Assembly (NCBI GenBank): GCA_963930655.1 | Contig: OZ005600.1 | Span: forward strand, 11,721,501 to 11,785,500 | Reading direction: 5' to 3' | DNA length: 64,000 nucleotides | Source: Myrica gale | Lineage: Eukaryota > Streptophyta > Magnoliopsida > Fagales > Myricaceae | Part shown: piece after piece, positions 1 to 11,693 of the stretch | How the letters are laid out: each line of letters begins with the position of its first letter | Numbering within the stretch: the stretch's first letter is position 1 | Translations under genes and position numbers: made by a program | Notes under the pieces: model-generated | Database searches by the model: none | What the model was told of the DNA's origin: nothing | What the model saw: only the letters and a program-made list of their open reading frames with translations

Positions 1-242
1 GCGCCGAAGATGAGCCTTCTGGCGGCGTGAGCTGGTCAGCACCGCCTGCCACTGCAGCAACCAAAACGTTGTCGAACCCACTCACTAGCGACGGGTCGCG
101 ATGAAGACCGGCCCCCATATGGCTACAACCATCCAATGGGCCGAGAGACTCAGCCCAGCCGCATTTATCGAGTCCGAAGAGCCCAACTGGGACATAACCA
201 AGTGATCAGGAGCAGAAGAAACTGGGCCCAGCCCATCTGCCT

Positions 243-1052
243 TCAACAGAGCCTGCGGGGAGGAGGGCTCATGCCTGTCCCACGCATTCTCAACCTCCAC
301 CCAGGGCCTAGGGAAGCAGCACACAAAAAGTCCGGCCCATCGTCCTTCCCCAAAAGATTTAAAAGCACGTCGATCTCTTTTTTGAACCCCATCAACTTGC
401 TTTTCCAAAATATCACGTCAATCACCTTAACGCCTGCAGTCTTAGCATTTAATGCCATCGCGTTGGAAACTGAAACATTACCCCCTAAAATCTCATGCGA
501 AGAAGCAAGCATCTTTGTCTTCTGCACCACGCCACCATCAACCTCCATGACGCCCTTCACGGCCACACCTCCAGAGCTCTCCCCTGTCGTCCCTCGTTTA
601 GCAATTTCGACGAAAGAAACCTCGATATGAACTCTAAAACCAGAAAAACCCCCTCGTCCACTTTTGAGCTTACCAAGGTGTGAGACCACCTCCTGAAACA
701 CAGCGGCCAGATCCTTCCATCCGGACCCCCCTTTACCTTCCGGTATCATCACCACCCCTTTCCTGCGCCCACCACCAAACTCCGCTATGGTAACATACCT
801 CTCTGCCTTATTACTACATCGCTGCGCCAAAAAGGCCCGAGAAGCTTCGTTAAATTTAACGACAAACTCCTTATTGGCATTCGCAATCAGTCTACTCGCC
901 ATGTTCACCAACCACACGGCTCTAAACCTCCCGAGAAAAATAGAGCTCAAAGCCTTCCGGCTCCACTTCGAAAATTTCACAATACCGTTGCCTAAAACGG
1001 TAACCTGAAACTCCTTTGCTTCAACACATAATCTACAGGAAAAAGACAACAT
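243..1052 (-). mobile_element. Retroelement-associated DUF4283-like ORF fragment
   Basis: An open frame of about 270 codons starts at the ATG at 1050-1052. It resembles the plant proteins, often linked to LINE-like or captured retroelement ORFs, that carry a lysine-rich Trp-containing block followed by an 'S-N-K ... E-F-G-G-G-R-R-K-G ... I-P-E-G ... G-W' segment. Here these are 'NGIVKFSKWSRK' near the start and 'EFGGGRRKGVVMIPEGKGG' in the first half. A Ser/Gly/Pro-rich tail follows. Around position 300 a second minus frame (85-408) continues with similar linker-like composition, which suggests a frameshift. No zinc knuckle or reverse transcriptase is visible, and the sequence may run off the left edge. 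Family assignment is from memory of similar plant proteins and is tentative. Confidence 0.4.
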
Positions 1053-1587
1053 GACCACCTGACTAAACTACTGGCAACATCTCACCAGCCCAGGACGACG
1101 AACTACCTGAAAAAAACAGACAAGAGGATCATCCTACCAACCCCAGCACCCAACAGGGACAGGATAGTTGAGAGCAGAGAGAACGGAGAAAAAACCCTCA
1201 CATTCCATTACAACTTTTTTTTTAACAAATAAAATTACACATATTTGTCCTTGGCAACCAGAGGTTCGGAACCGCACATAACTAACAAATTCTTTCAGCA
1301 ATCCCCATCCTCCTCGTCACTTGTCCATGGGCGCACCAACACGAAAAGATCACACAGCCTTTTAAGCAGCTTGTAACTCGGGGCATGTGGAGGGAAGCAA
1401 CACGTGAGCAATCAATTCACTAACAATAGAGTACATCAAAATGACAAAGAAAAGTTCTACAAACCAACCAAGAGAAACTGGCTAGTGATTCATAATTTAT
1501 AAAAATATTGTAACCATCTCAACCAAACAACAAAATTGCGAAATAATCCTCGGACAAAATTGTATTCAACTACCTACTCTATAATAT

Positions 1588-2965
1588 TCAGTACTTAACC
1601 GGAGCAAGGACGTCTAACTGGGAGCCAAGCTTCTCCTCGGCAGCATTTTCAGCCTTTATTCTAAGTTTGTTCAGCTGCTTCTTCCTTTCATACCCATGCT
1701 GAGACCTCTCTTTTCTCTTCTCCTCCAGCTTCTGAGAGAGAAAAAAAAACTAGTCAGATAACTTCATCCCCTCACAAATTGTTAGTTAGAAAACTACTTA
1801 TAAAAAAAAATTGTTAGTTACAAAACTAAATATTGCAAGCCTGCATAAGCTTTTTATTAACACTAATTAATTTAAGGAACAAATAGCCAAAGGATTTCTA
1901 ATCCTACTCCTGTTATCTAAATTTTGCCCTTCAGTAATCAGGGGTGAATGTTTTGAAAATGACTTTTTAACAATAATTGACATACTATCCAAGCACCAAT
2001 TATGGACATTTGAAAATTGAAGGCCATGGGATCAACATCTAAAATCCACGCAAATAAATTAACCACACCTCGGGAGAAGACAATAATAGGGGCAGAAAAG
2101 AAGACAAACGGGGTATAAGATGCAAAGCCCATAGGACTAATGCTTAGACAACTGGTGATTGGAACTTGCTGGGAAAAGGAAGCAAGAAGACGATCACCAC
2201 CCAAGGTCCCAAGCGCAAAATTTTAAGTCCAGATGGTAAAAACATAAAGAGGAAACAGATAGAGTAGCAAAATGACTCAATTCCATGTTCCTAATAACCA
2301 ATCTAGACAATTCAGCGGGACAAATATAGAAAACCTGAGAATCTTAACCTTTCGTATCTTCATGCGAATCATGCCATGAAGAGTCCACTTCATAAACAAT
2401 AACAATAGGAATCAAAATGCCAACATATGTTTGTTAGCTTAGAGACTTCTCTGGCACTAAACGAACATCACAAATGTAAAGCCTATTGGAAATCAACGAG
2501 CATCCTAAAGCAAGGATGCAAAACTCGCAAATGCTCTAAAACGATCAAGATAGCCAAGGCCCAAAGACGGAATATCAATTTGTCTAGTCTAGTCAGAGAA
2601 TGCATGCGTACACTTTAACTGAAAAGCAGAGAAGCTGACAGCTTACCCTTATTGTATCATAATGGTTCCATCCAACTTCTGATGAGAGGCGGCCCAGCCA
2701 GCAGTACTTGTGTCCCTTCTGAAGCCTCAACACCCTACACATCCATCACAAACCAAACATTACAAATACGCCCCTACGAAACAGACACTAACCAGCCCAC
2801 CAAAATACCAAAACAAAAACCAATCCAAATATTAAATAAGCGAGCTAACTTTAAAGCGTCAGGGATAACCATCCTCTTGATTTTATCATACGGTGGAGGA
2901 ATGCCCTCACATGCCTTCAACCGAGCAAGCGTCGCTGCCCCACACTTCGTTTTATGCATAATCAT
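1588..2965 (-). pseudogene. RPL13A: 5'-truncated 60S ribosomal protein L13a (uL13) gene fragment
   Basis: Three exons of a uL13 gene are present with introns in place. Exon pieces are 2850-2965 (...[12 protein letters not shown]), 2647-2734 ([11 protein letters not shown]...NHYDTIR) and 1588-1731 ([11 protein letters not shown]...[10 protein letters not shown], stop TGA 1588-1590). Donors are GTTAGC and GTAAGC, acceptors are TGTAG and CTCAG, and the phases join correctly. uL13 is a large-subunit ribosomal protein of about 206 residues; only about the last 115 are here. The start codon and the N-terminal half are missing upstream of 2965, where unrelated sequence begins. The first preserved exon shows unusual residues ([12 protein letters not shown] where the family has roughly MIPHKTKRGAAA). 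Retained introns mean it arose by DNA duplication or breakage, not reverse transcription. It is probably non-functional. Confidence 0.85.
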
Positions 2966-3216
2966 GTTTACGAGCTCAGGAACTGTGCTTCGTGCTCGTA
3001 AACATGAACTTCGAGTTTTTGTATTTTCTCTATGTTTTTTCGTTGTATTTGTCAAGATTGATATCATCTTGAATAGATATGAGTTGTAGCCTTTAGATGG
3101 ACTAGGTCCCGTAGTTTTTTCTTCTTCACACTAGAAAATTTTTCAACGTAAAAATTGCTTGTGTTATTCTGGATTGGTGTGATTTATTATCTTAAGATTA
3201 TTTTCAGTACATATAA

Positions 3217-3470
3217 TTGTTGAGATTGATTACAAAAATAAAAATAAAAATTATTGAGATTGCGCTCTATTTGCTTACATCTGGAGAGAATAATTATTTC
3301 GCTGTTTATTTATCGTTAGCTCTCTTAACCCCAAAAGTTGGCTCAAGAAGTGAGATTTTTCCTCACACTTATAAACTGACTATTAACCTCTTCCACAATC
3401 GATGTGGGACTAACCCCAACATTTACTATACTTAAATTTCTCCTGTATTCTGGCGCTAGATCTCCAATTT
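3217..3470 (+). mobile_element. LTR-like remnant
   Basis: The stretch starts with TGTTGAGATTG and has the look of a plant LTR leader: 'ggctcaagaagtgag', a 'cttataaac' box, then 'ttccacaatcgatgtgggac' and a TGGCGCTAGAT primer-binding-like site at about 3451. No matching second LTR or polyprotein was found, so this is a decayed or solo piece. It lies beside the broken 5' end of the RPL13A fragment. Confidence 0.35.
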
Positions 3471-3564
3471 GCTTGCACTTCTAGACGAATTTCAGTGTAT
3501 GGATGTATAGTCAAATCCTTGATTGATACTTGGGCTATGAGCTGATTTGCGTGTCTAGAGTCCA

Positions 3565-3870
3565 GCGTTATGCTTTCACCCTTATCAATATATTTTTCAA
3601 TTGGGTCAAGTTTGTCGAATTCTGTTTTGTTACTTAGCACCAATCCTAGATGTCTCTTTTTTTTAATGGAGTTTCAGAAACAATTAAGAGAATAATAAAT
3701 CCCCCAAAGGAGTGTCTATAGTATGGCGCTATGCTCTTAGCCTGATTAATGTATTTTTCAATTGGGTCAAGTTGGTCGATCGAATTCTATTTTGTTTCTT
3801 AGCACCAATCTTTTTTTGTTTCATGGAGCTTTCAGAAACGCTTAAGAGAATAACAAATCCCCCAAAGGCG
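3565..3870. repeat. Tandem duplication, two copies of about 145 bp
   Basis: Two diverged copies (3565-3712 and 3726-3870, period about 161 bp) share 'tatttttcaattgggtcaag', 'cttagcaccaatc', and 'aataaatcccccaaagg' or its variant. Copies differ by several substitutions and small indels, so the duplication is not recent. No coding function is evident. Confidence 0.75.
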
Positions 3871-4698
3871 TGCAGAATAAGATCACATTAAACTTTTAAT
3901 TACCCATCCGAGCAAAGCATATGTGAAGTCTAATTTTCAAGTCCAGCTAAATTGAATGACTTTAAATAGCATTAAATTTAAAAAATATAAATGGATGTTA
4001 TTTTTTCAATTCAACTGTTTGTAATATGGCCAAGCATGCCAGAATTCATTCCACGTGGCAATAGTATATTGTTGAACCGATAACACAATAATCAAAATTA
4101 TAATGCTCAACACTATTGTTTAATTATTTATATTAAACATCAATTTCTTCACAAATTTATTGATATTGTATATAGTAGAATTCAAAGATAATAGTCTATT
4201 AATATTATATCAATATTAATAATCAATTAACATTAATACATTAAGTTAGCTAAATCGATATGTAACAACAGAAATGTCATTATAAATACATGTTCGCATT
4301 CGCTCATATATGCAATTTATATTATTAAACGCAAAGCTAAAGTTTCCAATGAAATACTCAATATAATCTTTGTTTGTTTGTTTTGTTTTTGTCTCTATTC
4401 CCATTGCCAAATCTTCTTCTCCTTTCTCTTTTATTAGTTTTTTTTTTATCTCTTTTATTAGTTTTTTAGATCTTGAACTGAGAGTTCTTACCTATATACG
4501 TACTTTAAATCTCTTCCTAGTTCCTACTATAGTTAGCTAAGCATTAAACAGAAACTAAACCCATAAAATTAAAATATCTAGAGGCAAGTACAATTGGACA
4601 ATGAACAAATATCGAAATCCCACATCTTATCTAAATCATCTTCTCCCTTGTCTCCCCTCCCCTAAATCCTCAAAATTATAATTCTCAACACTCTTATA

Positions 4699-7149
4699 CA
4701 CTACAACAAAAATCACTCTGGGTGACAACTCAAAGTGTCATTTTTGTCACCAAAGGTTTTGGGTGACAAAACCAAGTTGTCACCCGATTTGTCACCTAAA
4801 GTCTGTCAGCAAAGATTTTAGGTGACAATTTCTGTGTTTTGTCACTCAAAATCGTTCGAACGGGAAACTATACCGTCCGAACGGTTTTCTACTATATTGA
4901 CGAAATTCAAAATCTTCATGCTCAATACCCTTCATCCGTTCGCATGAAAGGTGCGAACGTACTCTCCATATGTTCGCATGATGAGTGTAAACACGCGTAA
5001 GCCATGCGACTGCGATACAGTCGTCCAAATGGTTTTTTTCGTGCGTTCAAACGTTGTCGATTAATGTTACGCATTGGAACGGTATGTTACACCGTGGTGA
5101 CGCTAATCAAATATATTTAACATTACTTAATTCATTAATTGATTATGGATCCCATTTAATTCATTCAATTTAATTTATTTAAATAATTTAACTAACTAAA
5201 TGTAATTCAACACAAAATTTTAACTTAATTAATTTATTTTATACAGCTTTTGACTACATAAAATATATATAAGCATACTTTTGTATTAAATATTTGTTAT
5301 AACTAATTATATTAACCGTTCGATTAACATAGCACTCGTACTAATCGTCCGTTAAATTTAAACTAATGAAAAAAGATAATTAATATAAGGAAAAATAACA
5401 TTTTAGTCCTCGATTTTTACCCACTTTTATTTTTTAGTCCCTGAATTTCATTTTTTCAGATTTTGGTCATTTAGTTTGCATTTTTGATGAAATGACCAAA
5501 ATTTGAAAAAAAAAATGAAATCTAGGGACTAAAAAATAAAAATGGGTAAAACCTAAGTACTAAAATGTTATCTTCCCTTAATATAAAATATCAAACATAA
5601 TTGAAATACCGAATAAAAAATACAATCATAAAGTCTAGTACAAGTCGCATATTAACAAAGTATAAGTAAATAATAACGAAAAAATATAAACCAGAGACTA
5701 ATTCGAATTACAAGCCGAACACTAACAAAGCATAAGTCATAGACTAGTCTGAATCATGAAGACGAGTTGGCTGATCCAAATTTTGTTCGAGGGCGTCACG
5801 AACATGCTTCAACTGCTCCTTTATATTATGTTGTATCGAAACGGTATTGAGAGACTGACACAACTAGGACACGTGTGTTGTCATAGAACTCAGTTCGCTC
5901 CGTTAGAGCAATCACCTCCTCCCTCAGATCCCTCTCCGTTATAGCAAAATTATTGTTCAGAGTGGTCAAGCGTGTATGGAGCTCCATGCACAACGTATGC
6001 GTTAGCTCCACTATTGCCCGGAAACTCTCCTTTAACTCCACTACTAAAGTGTCCGCCCAAGCTGATCACTCTGTCTGTGCCCCGACCTTGGTGATACATT
6101 TTTTGGAGTGATCCATGGCCAACCTAGCAAAAATCATCCAAACGTAAGCATAACTCGTTCGCACGTAAGTCAAACAACGACACTTCTATTTAAAAGGCGT
6201 CCGAACGTAGTCCAACATGTCTGAACGCTATGTAACACGTACGAACATCCAGATTAAACTACAAAAAATAATAAAATTAAAAAGCATGAAATGGAAAAGC
6301 AAAGTCACAAAGAAGATTTTACCTGAAGTTGTTTGAAAGATCTCGAAACAAATCTCGTAATAGTGAAAATATTTGAGAGAATAGATAGTGAAAGTATGAT
6401 TTTGACAAGTGTTGTAGGTTTTATGTGACAAGCTTGGCGTCCACACGGTTGTCGTAGAGATTCAGACGATTCTCAATGGTTAGATTCACATGTGGCCCAA
6501 TCAAATTCAATGTCATCAAATTTGGCAGATTAAAAAATGTTCCAGAACTTACATCCGTCCGGACGTATGTAGTGGTCCTGACGGTTTCAACATCACGTGT
6601 GTGAAGTATTGCAACGTGGAACCACACGATTCGCTGAAGAAGTATTCAGCGGACATCGTTTTGACGTCTGGATGATGTGTTTTTTCTTGTTGGAACGTTC
6701 GTCGATATGTACGGACGGTTGTGAATATTCATGACAATTTTAAATGTGTCACTAAGTGGTGACGATTATTAGTCGTTTGGTAAAATGTGTTAGGACACTG
6801 TAGTATATCGTCCGGATGTATATGACAAATTTGTGATGATTCTAATCGTCACTCATTTATGAAGATTTGTGTTTTGTCACCCAGATAACCGTCCGAACAT
6901 TGAATTTATCCGTCCGGACAATAATTAACTATTTCTGACGATACTTATCGTCAGTCATTTGCAACGAGCTGGATTTCGTTATGCCACAAATACGTCCAAA
7001 CGGGTTTTGGACCTGTCCGGACGGTTTTGGTGTTTCTGAATGATTTTAAGTGACAAAATTAATGTTTTGTCAGAAAAATGCCACTTTAGGTAACAAAATT
7101 TGGTTTGACACCCAAAATTTTGTCAACTAAGATCTAATTTCTTGTAGTG
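4699..7149. mobile_element. Non-autonomous CACTA (En/Spm-type) DNA transposon
   Basis: The element begins CACTACAACAAAAATCA and ends with the inverted CACTA terminus (GATCTAATTTCTTGTAGTG). It is flanked by a perfect 3-bp target duplication, ATA at 4696-4698 and 7150-7152, as expected for this superfamily. Subterminal regions are packed with short repeats in both orientations: 'ggtgacaa' variants at both ends and GTCCGAACG/CGTCCGGACG-type motifs (for example near 4853, 4880, 6550, 6700, 6810, 7000). Such arrays are where CACTA transposases bind in known systems. No transposase-like reading frame exists in the 2,451 bp, so movement would need a helper. A foldback element is nested at 5389-5577. 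Confidence 0.9.
5389..5577. mobile_element. Foldback MITE nested in the CACTA element, 9-bp target duplication
   Basis: Nearly the whole 189 bp is one inverted repeat with arms reading 'ataacattttagtcc...' and 'tttggtcattt' toward a short loop. It is flanked on both sides by TTAATATAA (5380-5388 and 5578-5586), a perfect 9-bp duplication typical of Mutator-like elements. It inserted after the CACTA element, since it interrupts it. It belongs with the elements at 41630, 43295 and 62912. Confidence 0.85.
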
Positions 7150-7152
7150 ATA

Positions 7153-7705
7153 AGGAGATCATATGTTTGGTTAAAAAATTATACATGATCGGGCTGATAT
7201 TTTTCGGTCCAGTACTTACCTAAACCTAGCTCAGAAAAAGCATTTATAGTTTACGAGAAGAGAGTTAAGAGGCACATCTTTTGAATAAGAGGCCAGAGCC
7301 CAACAACGCCATACATCAGCAGCATAGGCCAACTAGATTTTGTATGCACAACCAATCTACCAAGCTCCACCTACTAAAAAGTGGACTTCTCCCTGTACAG
7401 AATGAACCCTTCACGACAAGTCCAATCAACCATGCGACGTCACTAAGCAAGGGAATACAAGTCACCTTCTCCCAAAAATGGCGAACTCTAGAAAATCAAG
7501 GCAAAGGACTTTCCTTGAGGATAACTCAAAGAAGCGCCATGCACAATAGTTACTTCCCTTATCCACCTCGACACAGAGCACCACTCTACCCGCATTTAAA
7601 ACAACCGGAAAAAAATTATGCGACTGATAGGAAGGGACGTAAGGCCTTCTTTCCACCACCTACCTCATGCCTACACTTAACAGGACGACTATGGTATAAA
7701 ACCCC
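7153..7705. other. Intergenic stretch, nothing recognised
   Basis: A 154-codon open frame lies here on the plus strand (7281-7745) but has no recognisable domain, biased composition and no splice or start context that favours coding. I see no gene in this stretch. Confidence 0.4.
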
Positions 7706-9190
7706 ATGGGGCTTATTTGGTTATGGGTTCAGGTTCTACTTTTGAAGGTTCAAACCACGGTTTGAATCCAAATTATTCATCGCGCGTTTGGCATGGTTCA
7801 CCAATATATTGACACAACACATGTGATCGTTTAATTGACCATGTTTTCTCAAAAGAAGCTCAACATATACCTGCATTGCAGCTATAACCCGTACACTGAA
7901 CACCGAGGTCTATCTGTGTCATGATTTAGTTCAGAGCTTAATTAAATAATGTTGTCTCTGTTATTCTTTGGCTAAAAGCATGCACCCTTTCTGTCCCTCT
8001 CCCTTTTCCTTGCTCACTGTCGTGCACCACTTCCACCCTAAATGCAAGTTTATTTCGGCGCCTGGTTCTCCAACTGCCGATTCAATACCCACGAGTGCCT
8101 CTTTGCCGTTTGACGATCGCTTGCCTCCTTGCTTGAGGACAACACTTGTTGTTGCTCCGCACGTCTGAGCTCTTCCAGAGACGTTTCGCTCGACAAGAGC
8201 GAGCCATCTTGCGCGAGCCCAACTGGGTACCTGCTGCTCGGAGTTTCAAGAGCGCATTCACTAGACGCGCGTTCGTCCACTTCGCTCACGCGCATAAGAC
8301 ACACATACACACACTCTCTATGCCCTTATCGACGTGTAAATTTCTCACGCTAAAGCCCTTTTGATTGTCCTGTAAGGAAGACCTATTGTTTAGAAAGAGA
8401 GATAGAGGGATATAGCTTTATTAGGCCAAAATGGCACCCAATTTGACAGTGCAATGTCAAGCCTTCTTTGTGTTGAAGACAACAACATTTTCGAGGGTAA
8501 CGATTACGGGGCCTTGGAGTAGGAGTTTGAGGTCACGTGGCGTCACCTGGATCATCGAAACCATCACCGAGACCTAGGCGTTAGTGGTGGCGAGGCAATG
8601 CGTTGCCCTCGCAGAGTGACGAGTGTTTGGACTTAGGTGTTAGAAGACATACTGTTGAGTGGATTGGCAAGGTGGGGTTATGGATCATTTTCATGGGTTT
8701 CTAGCTTTTCGGATTTGATCTAGTAATCCCTAAAATATGTTGCAAGTGCTTCAAAGGCTTATAGTGATATCTATTGAAATGAACTTACTTTTTGTATAAG
8801 CGCTTCACTCATAAGTGCTTCGAAGGCTTTTATAACCTCTAAAAAAATCAGCCACCAAGGATGAAAAAGGGAAACAGGTTGTGGAAACGAATCAAAACAT
8901 AGGTGCACAGATTAAGATTGATCCAAAATGAGGCATGGCAGAAGGAACACCGGCGAACGACGAACTTGCGGAGGTGGCTGATTGATGAGGCAAAGGGAAA
9001 AAAAGGAGAGAGAGAGAGAGAGAGAGCATACGAGTTTGCTTATAAGGTCTGTTAACAAGTTTTAAAAGATTTCTAATACATTTCGTACAATTTCTGTGAG
9101 CGGCAGAAAAAACTCATTTTTGAGCTTGAGTCCAACTTATAGAACCAAAACCAAAACTTGACCCTAAACCAGTATCACAAACAAGCCTTT
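7706..9190. mobile_element. Possible 1.5-kb DNA element with degenerate inverted ends
   Basis: The left border 'ggcttatttggttatgggtt' and the right border (reverse of 'aacaagcc' near 9180, reading ggcttgtttgtgatactgg) look like degenerate terminal inverted repeats rich in GGTTC/GGTTT blocks. No clear target duplication and no transposase were found. A (GA)n tract lies near 9005-9027. This is a weak call. Confidence 0.25.
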
Positions 9191-11200
9191 GGTATGTAAA
9201 GGGATCCATTAAGTAGTGGTGCTAGAGATCTTTTTCTGATTTTCACTTACGAGTCCATGTAATTTATAACTTTAAGTATAGAAGGCTGTCTACTTAAAAA
9301 AATATATAGAATGCTGGCCACATGAAAAAGCTCTGTACACTGTGTTCTTCCTATCGAGTCTTGTTTCTCCCTAGAGAACCCTCCTGCGTTTCCTGGGACG
9401 GATTTTCTTGTCTCCAATACAAAATGCAAACCTTTTGTCTTCTTATGGCATTTTGGTCCCCAAAATGTTGGATTATTGAAAAGTTGGAAAAATATTTTAT
9501 TTTCTTGTTATAAAGCCTCTCAAAGTGCCCATATTTTTCCAACAAACCCCTGTTGTGTTGTTTTCTTTCTTTCTTTATTGTGTTGAAAGAGGCTGTTTGA
9601 ACTAATAACCCGCGTCACACTCTTGGCCTGCGAAATTTGACTAAACCTTTGTCTCATTAATCGATATTGCATTCCTTAGGGGATAAAAAGGGTAGAAATA
9701 AAAAAATAACACGAAACAAGTCAACCAATTGACAGCATTTTTTTCCAATAGTCTCGACGTACGGATTAACAAATTAAATAACACACGAACTGAATATAGG
9801 ATCTAACACACAATATGATGAACACTCAAGATATTATTGATAAAGAACGAAAAACGTGGTTAAAGGTTAATTAGCCTAAGAACCACAAGAACAATCTCGA
9901 TTAAGAGTCAATTAGCCCAAAAACGAGTACTCAAACTAAATTATTAGCTTAAAATGAATCTCAAATGACAAGGTTATTAGCTCTTACACCGTCATAAATA
10001 TTCTTTTTCTTATTTTTTTGTCTATATATTTTTAATATTTTTACCTATTTCGTAATAGAAAACTCTAATCATTTTATTTGTAACGAATTCTCGCTTCTTG
10101 TTTACACAGTCAAATTTTTCTCTTTCTCGTTTATTTCCTTCTTTTCAATGAAGGATAAAGAAAAGAGAATATATAAGAGAAAAACAAAAGAAAAAAAAAT
10201 AATGTAAAAAGAGAGAAAAAAAAAACTAAAGTGCTAGAAAAGTTTAAAAATTTAAAAATATAATATATTTATTTTTTATTGTTGGAGATAAAGTCGATTA
10301 TGTTAGAATTAGAAAAAGGTTCGTTAAAATTTATAAAATAGTTAATGAAATTCCTAAAAGTACAAGATTTGTGAAAATTTTGAGTTGCCGATCACAGGTA
10401 AATTGCATAGAATATTTTACAGATGGTTGGGTTAAAGTAGGGCACAAAATTTGAGAAAGTAAAAAATGAGGGGATTAAAATTGAATTACCCAAGACACAT
10501 GGATTTAGTACATAATTTGGACATACGCGTGAATCTGCGGCGAGATGTACTCTGTATCTTACAAAGAGATAAACGCGAAATGGGGGGGGGGGGAGAGAAT
10601 TAAGATAAAATGGAAGCTGCCCCTCGAAAGTAAGTGGATTGGATGGCCAGGAGAGTAAGTTCAGGGATGAATTTGAAGAGTTTTAAAAAATTTTAAGTGA
10701 TGTTAAATTTTATTAATATATGTGTAAAAAGTAATTTTAAGTAATATTAAAAAATATATATGGTGGTAAAATTTTAAAGTTATAAAGAATCTTAAAAAAA
10801 TAAATTAGCCAAACATGTCCTAATCTCAAAATTTTAATTAACCGAACATTATATAAGATTAGATCTTCAACACGCATGCCTATGACTAAATGATACCCAG
10901 TTTAGGCATAGCCTCAAATATCATGCTCCCCCAATCCAGTTCTTCTTTTTCTCAGTCTCCCCCAATCCAGTTCAAGCGTGCTTTGAATTCAGGGCTGGAC
11001 TTTCCCAAAAAAAAAATATGGGTTGGATGTTTCCTCATGTCGCATTTACTGAGCACGTGAATTCCCAGGGCAAGAGATGATAGATATAGAGGCCAAACAT
11101 GAAATACCATAAAACCAGGGGACAAAAAACTACAAAGTTGAAAGTGTCCTAGGTGGTTGGTGGCGACAAGTCATCTGACCCTCGCTAACCCTCTATCCCG
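9191..11200. other. AT-rich intergenic stretch, no gene seen
   Basis: Mostly AT-rich simple sequence. It includes a run of 12 G at 10582-10593 and a MITE-like segment near 10680-10835 that ends 'agccaaacatgtcc'. No open frame here shows a recognisable protein family. Confidence 0.5.
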
Positions 11201-11210
11201 TCAAATCTGC

Positions 11211-11391
11211 TCTTGACTTCACCAACCCACTCTCTGCTTTTCCTTTGAAATTCACGCAAAGGTTTTGGAGAATTCAAGGCGCACAACTCACTCTCAAGCT
11301 CTTGACTTCACCAACCCATCTCTCTGCTTTTCCTTTGAAATTCACGCAAAGGTTTTGGAGAATTCAAGGCGTACAACTCACTCTCAAGCTC
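11211..11391 (+). repeat. Tandem duplication in the cytochrome b5 upstream region
   Basis: Two nearly identical copies of about 88-90 bp lie head to tail (about 11211-11300 and 11301-11391). Both contain 'ttgacttcaccaaccca', 'tgcttttcctttgaaattca' and 'ggttttggagaattcaaggc'. They sit 300-480 bp upstream of the cytochrome b5 start codon, in the probable leader or core promoter. Confidence 0.85.
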
Positions 11392-11422
11392 TGCTCCGTT
11401 TTTAGGCCTCTAAAGAGAGGAA

Positions 11423-11659
11423 GGCTATGTTTGTTTAACTTCTCAAAAAATTTTCACTCACTTTTTCATCAATTCCAATACATTTTCACCTATCCCAATA
11501 AATTTTTCATCAATTTCAATATCTTTTCGCTAATCTCAATAACTTTTTATAAATTTCAACTAATTTTAACTAATTTTTTATCAATCCCAAGAGAATCTAC
11601 GCTACTTTCGTAAAAACACAAAAATAAAAACTATTTTGAGAACTAAACGAAACATAGCC
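11423..11659. mobile_element. MITE with GGCTATGTTT inverted termini just upstream of cytochrome b5
   Basis: The 237-bp AT-rich element starts GGCTATGTTTGTTTAACTTC and ends with the inverse of GGCTATGTTTCGTTTAGTTC. Both ends are flanked by GAA, a possible 3-bp target duplication. The right end is only 34 bp from the ATG at 11694, so the element forms the 5' leader or core promoter of the gene. Confidence 0.75.
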
Positions 11660-11693
11660 GAAGGGTCTTGGTATTCTTGCTTTCCTCTGAGCA

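Noticed and set aside
2652-3089. Plus-strand open frame over the RPL13A region
   Set aside because: It is the antisense shadow of the uL13 exons.
7281-7745. Plus-strand open frame of 154 codons
   Set aside because: No family resemblance, low-complexity composition and no supporting splice or start context.
10582-10593. Run of 12 G as a regulatory or quadruplex element
   Set aside because: A single uninterrupted run in gene-free DNA; no supporting context. Similar runs at 29637-29647 and 38101-38116 lie in introns and were treated as simple repeats.
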